Source of the DNA: Rhizobium altiplani
Lineage (GTDB): Bacteria > Pseudomonadota > Alphaproteobacteria > Rhizobiales > Rhizobiaceae
Assembly (NCBI RefSeq): GCF_001542405.1
Contig: NZ_LNCD01000105.1
Location: forward strand, 36,966-100,965
Direction: 5' to 3'
Length of the DNA: 64,000 nucleotides
The notes beneath the pieces were generated by a model. That model was not told where the DNA came from, did no database searches, and saw only the letters and a program-made list of their open reading frames with translations. Made by a program: the position numbers and the translations under genes. Shown here piece by piece: positions 8,549-17,185 of this stretch; positions within the stretch are counted from its first letter, which is position 1; the number at the start of each line of letters is the position of its first letter.

Positions 8549-8806
8549 CTAGATGGAACGGCGCCCGCTGATGGCGTGGTACAGCCAAAGGACCACGACC
8601 GCGCCGATGACGGCGACAACGAGGCTGTAGATATTGAAGCCCGTTATGCCGGATGCGCCGAAGAAGCTGAAGATGACGCCACCGACGATCGCTCCGACAA
8701 TGCCGAGGACGATGTCCATCAGCATGCCTGCGCCCGACTTGTTCACAATCTTGCTGCCGATGAATCCTGCGATCAATCCAAGGATAATCCACCCGATAAC
8801 AGACAT
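8549..8806 (-). CDS. GlsB/YeaQ/YmgE family membrane protein
   Basis: The 85-aa protein has three hydrophobic glycine-rich helices: residues 3-20, 30-50 and 55-78. The transglycosylase-associated family pattern GWIILGLIAGFIGSKIV is followed by DIVLGIVGAIVGG. These small inner-membrane proteins are commonly stress-induced. A strong RBS (GGAGGGG) precedes the ATG. Confidence 0.88.
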   Translation of the reverse strand: MSVIGWIILGLIAGFIGSKIVNKSGAGMLMDIVLGIVGAIVGGVIFSFFGASGITGFNIYSLVVAVIGAVVVLWLYHAISGRRSI

Positions 8807-8958
8807 CTGCCATTCCCCTCCTTGATTGGTTGAATATTCAGACCATCTTCCCGTTTAAGCTAAATAGCTCGTTGGGGAATTCAAGGTTCGCGAGAACCTT
8901 GTTCTTTCATTCTACAGTTGTTGTTCAATGAATTGAAGCAACCGAAAAGGAGGATGTC

Positions 8959-9399
8959 ATGGGTATCTTTGATGACGCCGTTCCGGGCGGAAGTATCTCG
9001 AAGCCGATCATGGTCGCGCTTGGCGCGTTACTAGTGGGAAAGCTTCTTGGTGCTGGAGGCAGCCAGACGGATCCAGCAGCTCAGCAGGCTAATCCCCAAG
9101 CTGGTGACGGCGGGCTTCTTGGTGGGCTCGGCGGTCTTCTCGGCAAGCTGACGGAGGCCGGGCAGGGCGATACGGTGGATTCCTGGGTCCAGCCCGGACA
9201 GAACAAACCGATCGCGCCGGGCAGCCTCAACGATGCGCTTGGGTCGAAGACGATCAGCGATCTCGCACGCCAGGCGGGAATCAGTGAGCAAGAACTCCTG
9301 AATCAACTTTCGACAGTCCTGCCCGGAGTGGTCGACAAGCTGACACCCAGAGGCCAACTGCCGACACAAGAGCAGATCGCCTCCCTGTTCCGTTCCTGA
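8959..9399 (+). CDS. YidB-like DUF937 family protein
   Basis: The 146-aa protein begins with a short glycine-rich region and has the DUF937/YidB core (about residues 60-140), recognised from TVDSWVQPGQNKPIAPGSL and LARQAGISEQELLNQLSTVLPGVVDKLTP. Function is unknown. RBS AAAGGAGG. It is followed by a hairpin terminator at 9435. Confidence 0.82.
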   Translation: MGIFDDAVPGGSISKPIMVALGALLVGKLLGAGGSQTDPAAQQANPQAGDGGLLGGLGGLLGKLTEAGQGDTVDSWVQPGQNKPIAPGSLNDALGSKTISDLARQAGISEQELLNQLSTVLPGVVDKLTPRGQLPTQEQIASLFRS

Positions 9400-9434
9400 G
9401 CGCGGTACGATCGAGCTGCAGTATCGGAGAAGAC

Positions 9435-9477
9435 TCGCCCCGTTTCCCGGTCGGAAGCGGGGCGAACGAGTGTTTTT
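9435..9477 (+). terminator. Terminator after the YidB-like gene
   Basis: TCGCCCCGTTTCC and GGAAGCGGGGCGA form a 13-bp stem (one G-T pair) with a 5-base loop; six T residues follow after a short gap. Confidence 0.65.
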
Positions 9478-9551
9478 TCCATGCCGCCCCTGATGATTTT
9501 GCGACCGGCCGAAGCCTCGCGCCTCTCTGCGCTCTTCCTCTGGTCCGGCCA

Positions 9552-9578
9552 CAAAAAAACCGGGCGTTGCCCGGTTTT
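9552..9578 (-). terminator. Terminator of the branched-chain aminotransferase gene
   Basis: AAAACCGGGC-GTT-GCCCGGTTTT is a 10-bp perfect hairpin. Read on the minus strand it follows the aminotransferase stop by 45 bases and runs into a T tract. It may also serve the + strand. Confidence 0.7.
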
Positions 9579-9622
9579 CGAGTTTTCTGAATTGCTGGGC
9601 CGACTACTTGCGGCCGCTGACC

Positions 9623-10738
9623 TCAGACCAGGATGCGGCGTGTCCAGCCACGCTCATCGTTCGTCACGCCCTTCTGCAGGCCGACCAGCTCCTGGCGCAG
9701 CTCGGTGGTCAGCTTCCCGGTCTGCCCGTCTCCGATCAGGAATTCGCCACCAGCGTGTCGCACCAGGCCGATGCCCGCGAGTACCGCTGCAGTGCCGCAA
9801 GCGAAGGCTTCCACGAGCTTGCCACTGACGGCATCGGCCTGCCATTCCGCGAACGAGTAGGGGCGCTGCTCGACGCGCAAGCCCTTTTCTTCGGCGAGAA
9901 CGATAACCGAGGCGCGGGTGATGCCCGGCAGGATCGTGCCGCCGAGCGGTGGCGTGACGACGGATCCGTCGTTCATCACGAAGAATACGTTCATCCCGCC
10001 GAGTTCCTCGACCCAGCGGTGCTCTGCCGCATCGAGAAAGACGACCTGATCGCAATTCCTCTTCGAGGCCTCGGCCTGCGCGATGAGGCTTGCGGCGTAG
10101 TTTCCTCCGCATTTTGCAGCACCGGTGCCGCCGTTGGCCGCCCGAGTGTATTCGGTCTCGACCCATAGGGAGACCGCTTTTGCTCCACCTTTGAAGTAGG
10201 CGCCGACCGGAGAAGCGATAATGCAGAAGATATATTCCTGAGCCGGACGAACACCCAGGAATGCCTCGTTGGCGAACATGAAGGGGCGAAGATACAGGCT
10301 GGCGTCGCCCGATGGAATCCAGTCCTTATCAACACGGACGAGTTCTTCCACCGCCTTCAGGAAAATTTCGTCCGGCACGGGAGGCATCGCCATGCGGATG
10401 GCTGACTGGGCGAAGCGGCGGGCGTTCTCTTCAGGCCGGAAGAGCAGAATGCGACCATCGTCCGCCCTGTAGGCTTTCATGCCCTCAAAGATTTCTTGCG
10501 CGTAGTGCAACACCGCGCTGGCAGGATCGAGTTCCAAGGGCCGCCTGGGCGTTACCTTCGCATTGTGCCACCCTTTGTCAGGAGTCCACCGAGCCAGAAC
10601 CATATGATCCGTAAAGACCTTGCCAAAGCCGGGCGACTCCAGGGCCTGAATTCGGTCGGCGTCCGAGACCGGCGACGTGTGGAATTCGATCTTGATTTCA
10701 GGAGTGTTCGACGACGCGGGCATTGCTGGCACCTTCAT
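9623..10738 (-). CDS. ilvE: Branched-chain amino acid aminotransferase
   Basis: The 371-aa fold-type IV PLP enzyme has the BCAT signatures YAQEIFEGMKAY, RPEENARRFAQSA and GAAKCGGNYAAS (PLP lysine), and EELGGMNVFFV with GTILPGITR. Length matches the long (about 360 aa) class rather than E. coli IlvE. It catalyses the last step of Val/Leu/Ile synthesis and the first of their breakdown. ATG 10738 is used, but an ATG five codons later is equally plausible. ilvC lies 2 kb away. Confidence 0.92.
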   Translation of the reverse strand: MKVPAMPASSNTPEIKIEFHTSPVSDADRIQALESPGFGKVFTDHMVLARWTPDKGWHNAKVTPRRPLELDPASAVLHYAQEIFEGMKAYRADDGRILLFRPEENARRFAQSAIRMAMPPVPDEIFLKAVEELVRVDKDWIPSGDASLYLRPFMFANEAFLGVRPAQEYIFCIIASPVGAYFKGGAKAVSLWVETEYTRAANGGTGAAKCGGNYAASLIAQAEASKRNCDQVVFLDAAEHRWVEELGGMNVFFVMNDGSVVTPPLGGTILPGITRASVIVLAEEKGLRVEQRPYSFAEWQADAVSGKLVEAFACGTAAVLAGIGLVRHAGGEFLIGDGQTGKLTTELRQELVGLQKGVTNDERGWTRRILV

Positions 10739-10861
10739 AGCATATTTGATAGTGGCGGCGACACTACTGCCACGGAGTGGGTCTTGAAAAGATCGATTTT
10801 AGCCAGTTCTGGCTTCTGATCACGGAAGTGACCTTCGCTTCCCAAAATTGTCATGGTAGCA

Positions 10862-10897
10862 AACAAATAGGTCAGTAATGTTGACTTATTATTTGTT
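10862..10897. promoter_or_regulatory. Nested inverted repeat upstream of aminotransferase
   Basis: Outer arms AACAAATA (10862-10869) and TATTTGTT (10890-10897) enclose inner arms GTCA and TGAC, forming a dyad of 36 bp. It lies 40 bp before the aminotransferase start, in the spacer shared with the divergent BCAT gene. It looks like an operator; the regulator is not known. Confidence 0.4.
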
Positions 10898-10936
10898 GCG
10901 TGGTTCTGTCGCCTAAAGACAAAAAATTACGAGGAA

Positions 10937-12163
10937 ATGCCCATGCTGAATTGGGAAAGCATATTCGCGACGCGTTCTTCCCGTATGCGTGCTTCGGAGA
11001 TCCGCGAGCTTCTGAAGCTTCTTGACCGCCCAGATATTATTTCCTTTGCCGGTGGTATTCCGGATCCGGCGCTTTTCCCCGATCAGGAATTCAAGGCGGC
11101 CTACGTCGATATCTTCGATAGCTCGGCCGTGAACTCGGCGCTGCAGTATTCGGTCAGCGAGGGCTACAAGCCGCTCCGCGAATGGCTGGTCAAGCAGATG
11201 GCCGCCATCGGCATCCCTTGCGAACTCGATAACGTCTTCATCGTTTCTGGCTCGCAGCAGGGCTTGGATTATCTCGGCAAGCTTTTCCTCTCGCCTAATG
11301 ACACGGCGCTGGTCACCTGGCCGACCTACCTCGGTGCGCTCCAGGCCTTCAATGCCTATGAGCCGGCCTACGATCAATTGACGCCGAACGGCAACCGCAC
11401 GCCTGATTCCTACAAGGCGCAGGCCGCGAGCGCGGGCGGCAAGGTGAAGTTCGCCTATCTCTCGGCCGACTTTGCCAATCCGACGGGCGAGACTGTCGAT
11501 CAGGCTGGACGAGAGAAGGTTCTTGCCCTGGCAGAGGAACTCGATATCGCAGTCATCGAAGATGCCGCGTATCAATCACTCCGCTACGATGGAACGCCGA
11601 TCGCGCCGATTCTGGCGACGGAGATCGCGAAGAAGGGGCACATCAACGATACCCGCACGATCTACTGCGGCAGCTTCTCGAAGACGCTTGCGCCGGGCCT
11701 GCGCGTTGGCTTCATCGTCGCCAACGCTCCCGTTATCCGCAAGCTTGTTCTGATGAAACAGGCGGCTGACCTGCACTCCTCGACGATCAATCAGATGGCG
11801 ATCGCGCATGTCGCGGAACGCGGTTTCGATGCACAGGTCGCCAAGATCAAGTCGGTTTATAGTCACCGCCGCAATGTCATGCTGGCGGCGCTTGAGAAGT
11901 ACATGCCTGCAGGCACGAGCTGGACGAAGCCCGAAGGCGGCATGTTCATCTGGGTGACGCTGCCTGATGGCATGGATGGCGCGAAGCTGCTAGCCAAGTC
12001 GCTGGAAACGGCCAACGTCGCCTTCGTCCCGGGCAAGGCCTTCTTCGCCGATGGTTCGGGTGAGAACACCTTCCGCGTCAGCTTCTCCTGCGCGAACGAT
12101 CAAATGATCGAGGAGGGGATCAGCCGCCTTGGTGCGTTGATCGCCGGTGAAATCGGCGGCTGA
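10937..12163 (+). CDS. PLP-dependent aminotransferase (fold type I, LysN/2-aminoadipate type)
   Basis: The 408-aa protein resembles the aminotransferase half of MocR regulators but lacks the N-terminal wHTH. The PLP-lysine motif is GSFSKTLAPGLRVGF; other signatures are SFAGGIPDPALFP and the substrate-binding GSQQGLDYLGKL. Such enzymes transaminate 2-aminoadipate, aromatic or branched-chain amino acids with 2-oxoglutarate. Monocistronic, ending at a perfect hairpin (12153-12174). Confidence 0.87.
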   Translation: MPMLNWESIFATRSSRMRASEIRELLKLLDRPDIISFAGGIPDPALFPDQEFKAAYVDIFDSSAVNSALQYSVSEGYKPLREWLVKQMAAIGIPCELDNVFIVSGSQQGLDYLGKLFLSPNDTALVTWPTYLGALQAFNAYEPAYDQLTPNGNRTPDSYKAQAASAGGKVKFAYLSADFANPTGETVDQAGREKVLALAEELDIAVIEDAAYQSLRYDGTPIAPILATEIAKKGHINDTRTIYCGSFSKTLAPGLRVGFIVANAPVIRKLVLMKQAADLHSSTINQMAIAHVAERGFDAQVAKIKSVYSHRRNVMLAALEKYMPAGTSWTKPEGGMFIWVTLPDGMDGAKLLAKSLETANVAFVPGKAFFADGSGENTFRVSFSCANDQMIEEGISRLGALIAGEIGG

Positions 12164-12174
12164 TCAGCCGCCGA
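12153..12174. terminator. Hairpin between convergent genes
   Basis: TCGGCGGC-TGATCA-GCCGCCGA overlaps the stop codon of the aminotransferase and faces the aldo/keto reductase 3' end. There is no T tract, so terminator activity is inferred. Confidence 0.45.
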
Positions 12175-12189
12175 CCTCTTCAGAGCCAA

Positions 12190-13248
12190 CTATCGATTGA
12201 GGTGTGGGCCGAGCAATTCGAGGTCCGCCTCACTCAGCCGGTCGCTGGCCGTGTTCAGCTGGTGCCAATACGGATAGAGCACGGGCGGCAGGCTGACCGC
12301 GTCCAGTCGACTGCGCTCCTGCTCGGTCAGCTTCAGCTCGGCTGCGGCGAGATTGTCCTTGAACTGGGCTTCGGTGCGCCCTCCGATGATGACAGACGTG
12401 ACCGCCTTGCGGCCGATCAGCCAGGCAAGCGCCACCTGGGCTGCCGAGACACCGCGCTCATCGGCGATCGCCACCAGCGTTTCCACGATATTCCAGAGGC
12501 GGTTTTCATCGCGGATCGGCGGCTCGGTCCAGCCTGAGAACTGCCGCGAACCCTCAGGTGCTGCCCGGTTGCGTCGATGCTTGCCCGAAAGCAGGCCGGC
12601 AGCAAGCGGGCTCCAGACGAGGACACCGAGGCCCTGGTCGATGCTGATCGGAAGGAGTTCATATTCCGCATCGCGTGCTTCGAGCGTGTAGTGGATCTGC
12701 TGGCTGACGAACCGCTCCCGCTTTTCCCTCTCGCTGACGCCGAGCGCCTTCATGATATGCCAACCGGAGAAATTGGAGCAGCCGACATAGCGGACCTTGC
12801 CCTGGCGCACGAGTGTATCGAGCGCCTCCATGGTTTCCTCCAGTGGCGTCTGCCCGTCCCACTCGTGAAGCTGGTAGAGGTCGATGACGTCAGTCTTCAT
12901 GCGCCGCAGGCTGGCCTCGCAGGCGCCGATCAAGTGATAGCGCGACAGGCCGGTGTCGTTCGGGCCGTCTCCCATGCGAAAGCGCGCCTTGGTGGCGATG
13001 AGAACGCCGTCCTTGCGCGGCCCGCCGATGATCTCGCCGAGGATTTCCTCGCAAACACCCTGCGAGTAGACGTCGGCAGTGTCGATCAGGTTGACGCCGG
13101 CGTCTATGCACAGGTCGACAAGCCTGCGTGCCTCGGTAACGCCGAGATCGCCAACCATCTTCGCCCAGCCTTGGCCACCGAATGTCATGGTGCCCATCGT
13201 CAAGGTCGAAATCTTCAGGCCAGAACGGCCAAGAAGCCGGTATTCCAT
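12190..13248 (-). CDS. Aldo/keto reductase
   Basis: Start chosen at 13248 (MEYRLLGRSG), which has GGAGGAG eight bases upstream; an ATG seven codons earlier lacks a site. The resulting 352 aa form an AKR TIM barrel with the catalytic Asp-Tyr-Lys-His set visible in LIDTADVYSQG, IATKARF and DLYQLHEWD. NADPH is bound near VIIGGRTEAQF. Tas/YajO-like enzymes reduce varied carbonyls; substrate unknown. Confidence 0.88.
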   Translation of the reverse strand: MEYRLLGRSGLKISTLTMGTMTFGGQGWAKMVGDLGVTEARRLVDLCIDAGVNLIDTADVYSQGVCEEILGEIIGGPRKDGVLIATKARFRMGDGPNDTGLSRYHLIGACEASLRRMKTDVIDLYQLHEWDGQTPLEETMEALDTLVRQGKVRYVGCSNFSGWHIMKALGVSEREKRERFVSQQIHYTLEARDAEYELLPISIDQGLGVLVWSPLAAGLLSGKHRRNRAAPEGSRQFSGWTEPPIRDENRLWNIVETLVAIADERGVSAAQVALAWLIGRKAVTSVIIGGRTEAQFKDNLAAAELKLTEQERSRLDAVSLPPVLYPYWHQLNTASDRLSEADLELLGPHLNR

Positions 13249-13411
13249 TTGCGCTCCTCCAAAATGCACAAGTCAAAAGGTGCGGTAGAAGATAGGGGCG
13301 GGGAAGGTGGGTCAAGGGCAGATGTCCGACGTCTTGGTACCGAAGCCGACTGTCACAATCATGTTATCCGCGATGGCTAAGGAACGGGTCTCCCACCACC
13401 GAGGACCAATC

Positions 13412-14389
13412 ATGAAGACGATCGTTTCCGCCGCCGCGCTACTCGCAGCGAGCTTGCTTGCAATCCCAGCCTCCGCCGCCAATCTCGTCCTCTATACGAG
13501 CCAGCCGAACGAGGACGCGCAGGCAACCGTGGATGGCTTCATGGCAGCCAATCCGGACGTCAAGGTAGACTGGGTGCGCGATGGCACGCCCAAGATCATG
13601 GCGAAGCTGCAGGCGGAGATCGAGGCCGGCAATCCCGTCGCCGACGTCCTGCTGATCGCCGACACGGTGACGCTCGAGCGTCTGAAGGAAGCCGGCAAAC
13701 TGCTCGCCTACAAGTCGCCGGAAGCTGCCAGCTACGACGCGGCACTCTACGACGGTGACGGCTACTACTATTCGACCAAGCTGATCACGACAGGCATCGT
13801 CTACAACACCTCTGCCGCGTTCAAGCCGACCAGCTGGAAGGACCTGACGAAGGCTGAAGCCAAGGGTCTCGTGACCATGCCGAGCCCCTTGACGTCGGGT
13901 GCAGCCCTCATTCATGCGCAGACGCTGGCCGGCGTCAGCAGCCTCGGCTGGGATTTCTACAAGGATCTTGCCGCCAATGGCGCGACCGCCGCAGGTGGAA
14001 ACGGTGCTGTGCTCAAGTCGGTTGCCTCGGGTGAAAAAGCCTTCGGCATGATCGTCGACTACATGCCGATCCGCGAAAAGGCTAAGGGCGCGCCGGTCGC
14101 ATTCGTCTTCCCGACGGAAGGCGTCTCCGCCGTCACGGAGCCGGTCGGTATTCTCGCAAGTTCGAAGAATGCCGATGCGGCGAAGAAATTCGTCGATTAC
14201 GTGCTCTCTGAAAAGGGGCAGGAAGGCTTCCTCAAGCTCGGCTATATCCCCGCCCGCAACGGCATGAAGCTGCCGGAAGGCTTCCCGGCTCGTGACAGCA
14301 TCAAGGTGCTGCCAGTCAATGCCGCGGAGGCGCTGAAGACTACCGATCAGGACCTCAAGACCTTTTCCGGCATTTACGGCTCGAACTGA
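13412..14389 (+). CDS. FbpA-type periplasmic substrate-binding protein
   Basis: Start at ATG 13412 gives a classic Sec signal peptide (MKTIVSAAALLAASLLAIPASA) and 325 residues. The mature protein is of the iron/aminoethylphosphonate (FbpA) cluster D type: NLVLYTSQ at the N terminus, LLIADTVTLERLKEAGKL, and the central YYYSTKLITTGIVYN, whose tyrosines resemble Fe(III)-binding positions. It is the first gene of a three-gene importer operon (13412-17117). Iron is the best guess; another small anion is possible. Confidence 0.86.
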   Translation: MKTIVSAAALLAASLLAIPASAANLVLYTSQPNEDAQATVDGFMAANPDVKVDWVRDGTPKIMAKLQAEIEAGNPVADVLLIADTVTLERLKEAGKLLAYKSPEAASYDAALYDGDGYYYSTKLITTGIVYNTSAAFKPTSWKDLTKAEAKGLVTMPSPLTSGAALIHAQTLAGVSSLGWDFYKDLAANGATAAGGNGAVLKSVASGEKAFGMIVDYMPIREKAKGAPVAFVFPTEGVSAVTEPVGILASSKNADAAKKFVDYVLSEKGQEGFLKLGYIPARNGMKLPEGFPARDSIKVLPVNAAEALKTTDQDLKTFSGIYGSN

Positions 14390-14406
14390 TCGCCGCCGGA
14401 AAGCAG

Positions 14407-16101
14407 ATGCGCGGATATGTTCGTCCTGGAAACAGCCAGCCTGCTTGGCTGTTTCCTTTTGTCGTTATCATTGTCCTGATACTTAGCGTGCTGCCGCTAG
14501 CGCGGCTCGCGATGACAGGCATTGCGGCGCTCGCAAAGGGCGGCGTCGGCGCGGTGCTCAGCGATCCTGCCCTTTGGTCGGCAACCTACTACACGCTCGC
14601 CACGGCCGTTCTTGGCACACTGATCTCGCTTGCCATCGGCTGCGCCTTCGCGTTCCTGCTGACGCTGACGGATATCAGCGGCAAGGGAGCGCTAAGCTTT
14701 CTGTTCATCCTGCCGATGATGATCCCGCCACAGGTGACGGCGCTTGCCTGGGTGCAGATGTCCGGGCCGTCAAGCCCACTGCTGAAGGCGTTGCACCTTG
14801 CGCCTCCGCTTGGATCGCCGCAGCCGCTTTATTCGGTCTGGGGCATTTCGCTGCTCTACGGAGTACAGCACGCGCCGCTCGTTTATCTCGCCCTCCGTGC
14901 AGGCCTGATGGCGTTGCCTCGCGATGGTGTCGAGGCGGCGCGTCTTGCTGGGGCGGGCAGCTTTCGGGTCTTCCGCGATATCATCCTGCCGCTTTCGTTG
15001 CCGGGCATCATTGCCGGTGCCGCAATCTCTTTCGTATCCTGTACAGGCAACTTCGGCATTCCCGCCATTCTCGGCATACCCGCCTCGATCTACACGCTTC
15101 CGACACTTATCTTCACTAAGTTCTCCGCCTTTACGAGCCGTACTTTCGGCGACGTTGCAGTGCTTTCCGCACTGATCGCGATCATTTCCGTTGCCGGGCT
15201 TGCCATTCAGGATCGCGCCCTGCGCGGACGCGACTACCGCGTCCTCGGGCTTTCGGGCGCGACCGCGGCCTTCGAGGTGGGGCGCTGGAAGCTCCTTTTG
15301 CAGCCGCTGCTCTGGCTCTGCATCTTCGTCATGCTGGTAGCGCCATTCTTCGCTCTCCTCGCTGGTGCACTCGTGCCGGCCTATGGCGTGCCGTTGACCT
15401 TCAAGACCCTGTCGGCAAGCGCCTTCTACGAAATTCTCTTCCGTCAGGCGGTCACGCGTACGGCTTTCGCCAATTCGCTCTCTCTCGCGGCGGGGACGGC
15501 GCTATGTCTCCTCCTGGTGACCGTGCTGACGGCTTACGCGTTGACCCGACGGAATGACCTGCTGGGCCGGATCGTTTCGAGCCTGATCGAGATTCCCTAT
15601 TCGCTGCCCGGCATCGTCATGGCCGTGTGCTTCATTCTGGTGTTTGCCGCACCGCTTCCGATCCTGCATGTGACGCTCTACGGAACGATTTGGATCATTC
15701 TGATCGCCTACCTCTCCAGTTTCTTTGCCGTTAGCCTGAAGCCTGTCGTCAGTGCGTTCCATCAGCTCGATCCGGCACTGGAGGAGGCGGCAAGGCTTTC
15801 GGGAGCGGGCTTCTTCCGGCGGCTCGCCGACATCATAGTGCCCTTGATCGCGCCCGCTGCCGGCGCGTCGGTGATCCTGGTCTTCCTGATCGCTTGCAAT
15901 GAGCTGACTATTTCCGCGCTTTTGTGGTCGGCCGGGACGCAGACGCTTGGCGTCGCCATCTACAATCTCGACGACAGCGGTAGTTCCGATCTCGCGTCGG
16001 CGCTCTCCGTGCTCGTCGTTCTTATGGTCGTCTTCATGATGCTTCTCCTGGAATTGATGGCAAAACGCCTGCCGAGAGGAGTCGTACCGTGGCGGAACTG
16101 A
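14407..16101 (+). CDS. FbpB-type ABC transporter permease, two fused domains
   Basis: The 564-aa inner-membrane protein has two tandem BPD_transp_1 permease units of six helices each. The coupling-helix EAA loops are visible as EAARLAGAGSFRVFRDIILPLSLPG (first half, abbreviated: EAARLAGAG) and EEAARLSGAGFFRRLADI (second half). This fused arrangement is typical of Fe(III) importers. The gene starts 17 bp after the binding-protein stop and overlaps the ATPase start by 13 bp, so translation is coupled. Confidence 0.9.
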   Translation: MRGYVRPGNSQPAWLFPFVVIIVLILSVLPLARLAMTGIAALAKGGVGAVLSDPALWSATYYTLATAVLGTLISLAIGCAFAFLLTLTDISGKGALSFLFILPMMIPPQVTALAWVQMSGPSSPLLKALHLAPPLGSPQPLYSVWGISLLYGVQHAPLVYLALRAGLMALPRDGVEAARLAGAGSFRVFRDIILPLSLPGIIAGAAISFVSCTGNFGIPAILGIPASIYTLPTLIFTKFSAFTSRTFGDVAVLSALIAIISVAGLAIQDRALRGRDYRVLGLSGATAAFEVGRWKLLLQPLLWLCIFVMLVAPFFALLAGALVPAYGVPLTFKTLSASAFYEILFRQAVTRTAFANSLSLAAGTALCLLLVTVLTAYALTRRNDLLGRIVSSLIEIPYSLPGIVMAVCFILVFAAPLPILHVTLYGTIWIILIAYLSSFFAVSLKPVVSAFHQLDPALEEAARLSGAGFFRRLADIIVPLIAPAAGASVILVFLIACNELTISALLWSAGTQTLGVAIYNLDDSGSSDLASALSVLVVLMVVFMMLLLELMAKRLPRGVVPWRN

Positions 16102-17117
16102 TCCTCAACCATCTTGCCAAGGACTTCGGTACCGGGCGCGCGGCGGTCGCCGACTTCTCCCTGAAAGTGCGGCATGGCGGCTTCCTGGCGCTGCTCGGAC
16201 CGTCTGGCTGCGGCAAGACAACTGTTCTGCGCATGATCGCCGGTTTCGAGGCGCCAACCGACGGCTCTATCCATCTTGGCGAGCGGCTGCTTGCAGACGC
16301 CTCGAGGTCGCTACCACCGGAACGGCGCAACATGGCAATGGTGTTCCAATCCTATGCGCTGTGGCCGCATATGAGCGTCGCCGACAATGTCGGCTATCCT
16401 CTGAAAGTGCGCGGCATCTCCGGCGAGTCCTACAGACAGAAGGTCCGGGAGGCACTGGCGACGGTGAGGCTCGCCGACCATGCCGAGCGGCGTCCCGCCG
16501 ATCTCTCCGGCGGCCAGCGACAGCGCGTGGCATTGGCCCGCTGCCTTGTCTCGTCACCTGATGTCGTGCTGCTCGACGAGCCGCTCGCCAATCTCGACCG
16601 GCACCTGAAGCAAGAGATGGAGGAAACGTTCCGCGAATTCCACCAGCGCTCCGGAGCGACCATGGTTTATGTGACGCACGATCAGAGCGAGGCGATGGCC
16701 CTTGCGACTGATGTTGCGGTCATGTCCGAGGGCCGCCTTCTGCAGGCTGCGCCGCCTGCGGAGATCTACGCCCGGCCAGAGGGCCGGCTGGTCGGTGGGC
16801 TGATCGGTCGCGGTGCGATCCTCTCGCTTTCATCTCCGGTTGGTGACATCAGGCTTCTCGATTGGAACGCTCTCGAGCCCATGCTGTCTCACGAGGCGAG
16901 GCACCAGCCGAGAGTGGATGTGTTGGTGCGCCAGGAAGACGTCTTGATTGTTGGTGAGGGCGTTCCAGCGCGCGTCGAGTCGATCCTCTACGAAGGCGAA
17001 CGCTACGCCGTGAAGTTGCTGCTTGGTGACGGACAGGTGCTTCGCGCATTCAACCGTGAGCGCTTGCGGGTCGGCGAAAGCGTGTGGGTCATTGCGCGCG
17101 CCGCCTGGCGTCTCTGA
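16089..17117 (+). CDS. FbpC-type ABC transporter ATPase
   Basis: The 342-aa ATPase has Walker A GPSGCGKTT (near residue 37), signature LSGGQRQRVALARCL, Walker B VVLLDEPLANLD and switch His in VTHDQSEAMAL. A C-terminal TOBE-like region follows (about 240-340). It starts with GTG or nearby inside the 3' end of the permease gene. It powers the importer encoded by the two upstream genes. Confidence 0.92.
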   Translation: MAELILNHLAKDFGTGRAAVADFSLKVRHGGFLALLGPSGCGKTTVLRMIAGFEAPTDGSIHLGERLLADASRSLPPERRNMAMVFQSYALWPHMSVADNVGYPLKVRGISGESYRQKVREALATVRLADHAERRPADLSGGQRQRVALARCLVSSPDVVLLDEPLANLDRHLKQEMEETFREFHQRSGATMVYVTHDQSEAMALATDVAVMSEGRLLQAAPPAEIYARPEGRLVGGLIGRGAILSLSSPVGDIRLLDWNALEPMLSHEARHQPRVDVLVRQEDVLIVGEGVPARVESILYEGERYAVKLLLGDGQVLRAFNRERLRVGESVWVIARAAWRL

Positions 17118-17185
17118 TCGCGAAACGTCTTTCCGAAGCGGGGCTTAGCCACTACTAATGGCATAACGCCAATTGGAAATGTTCG

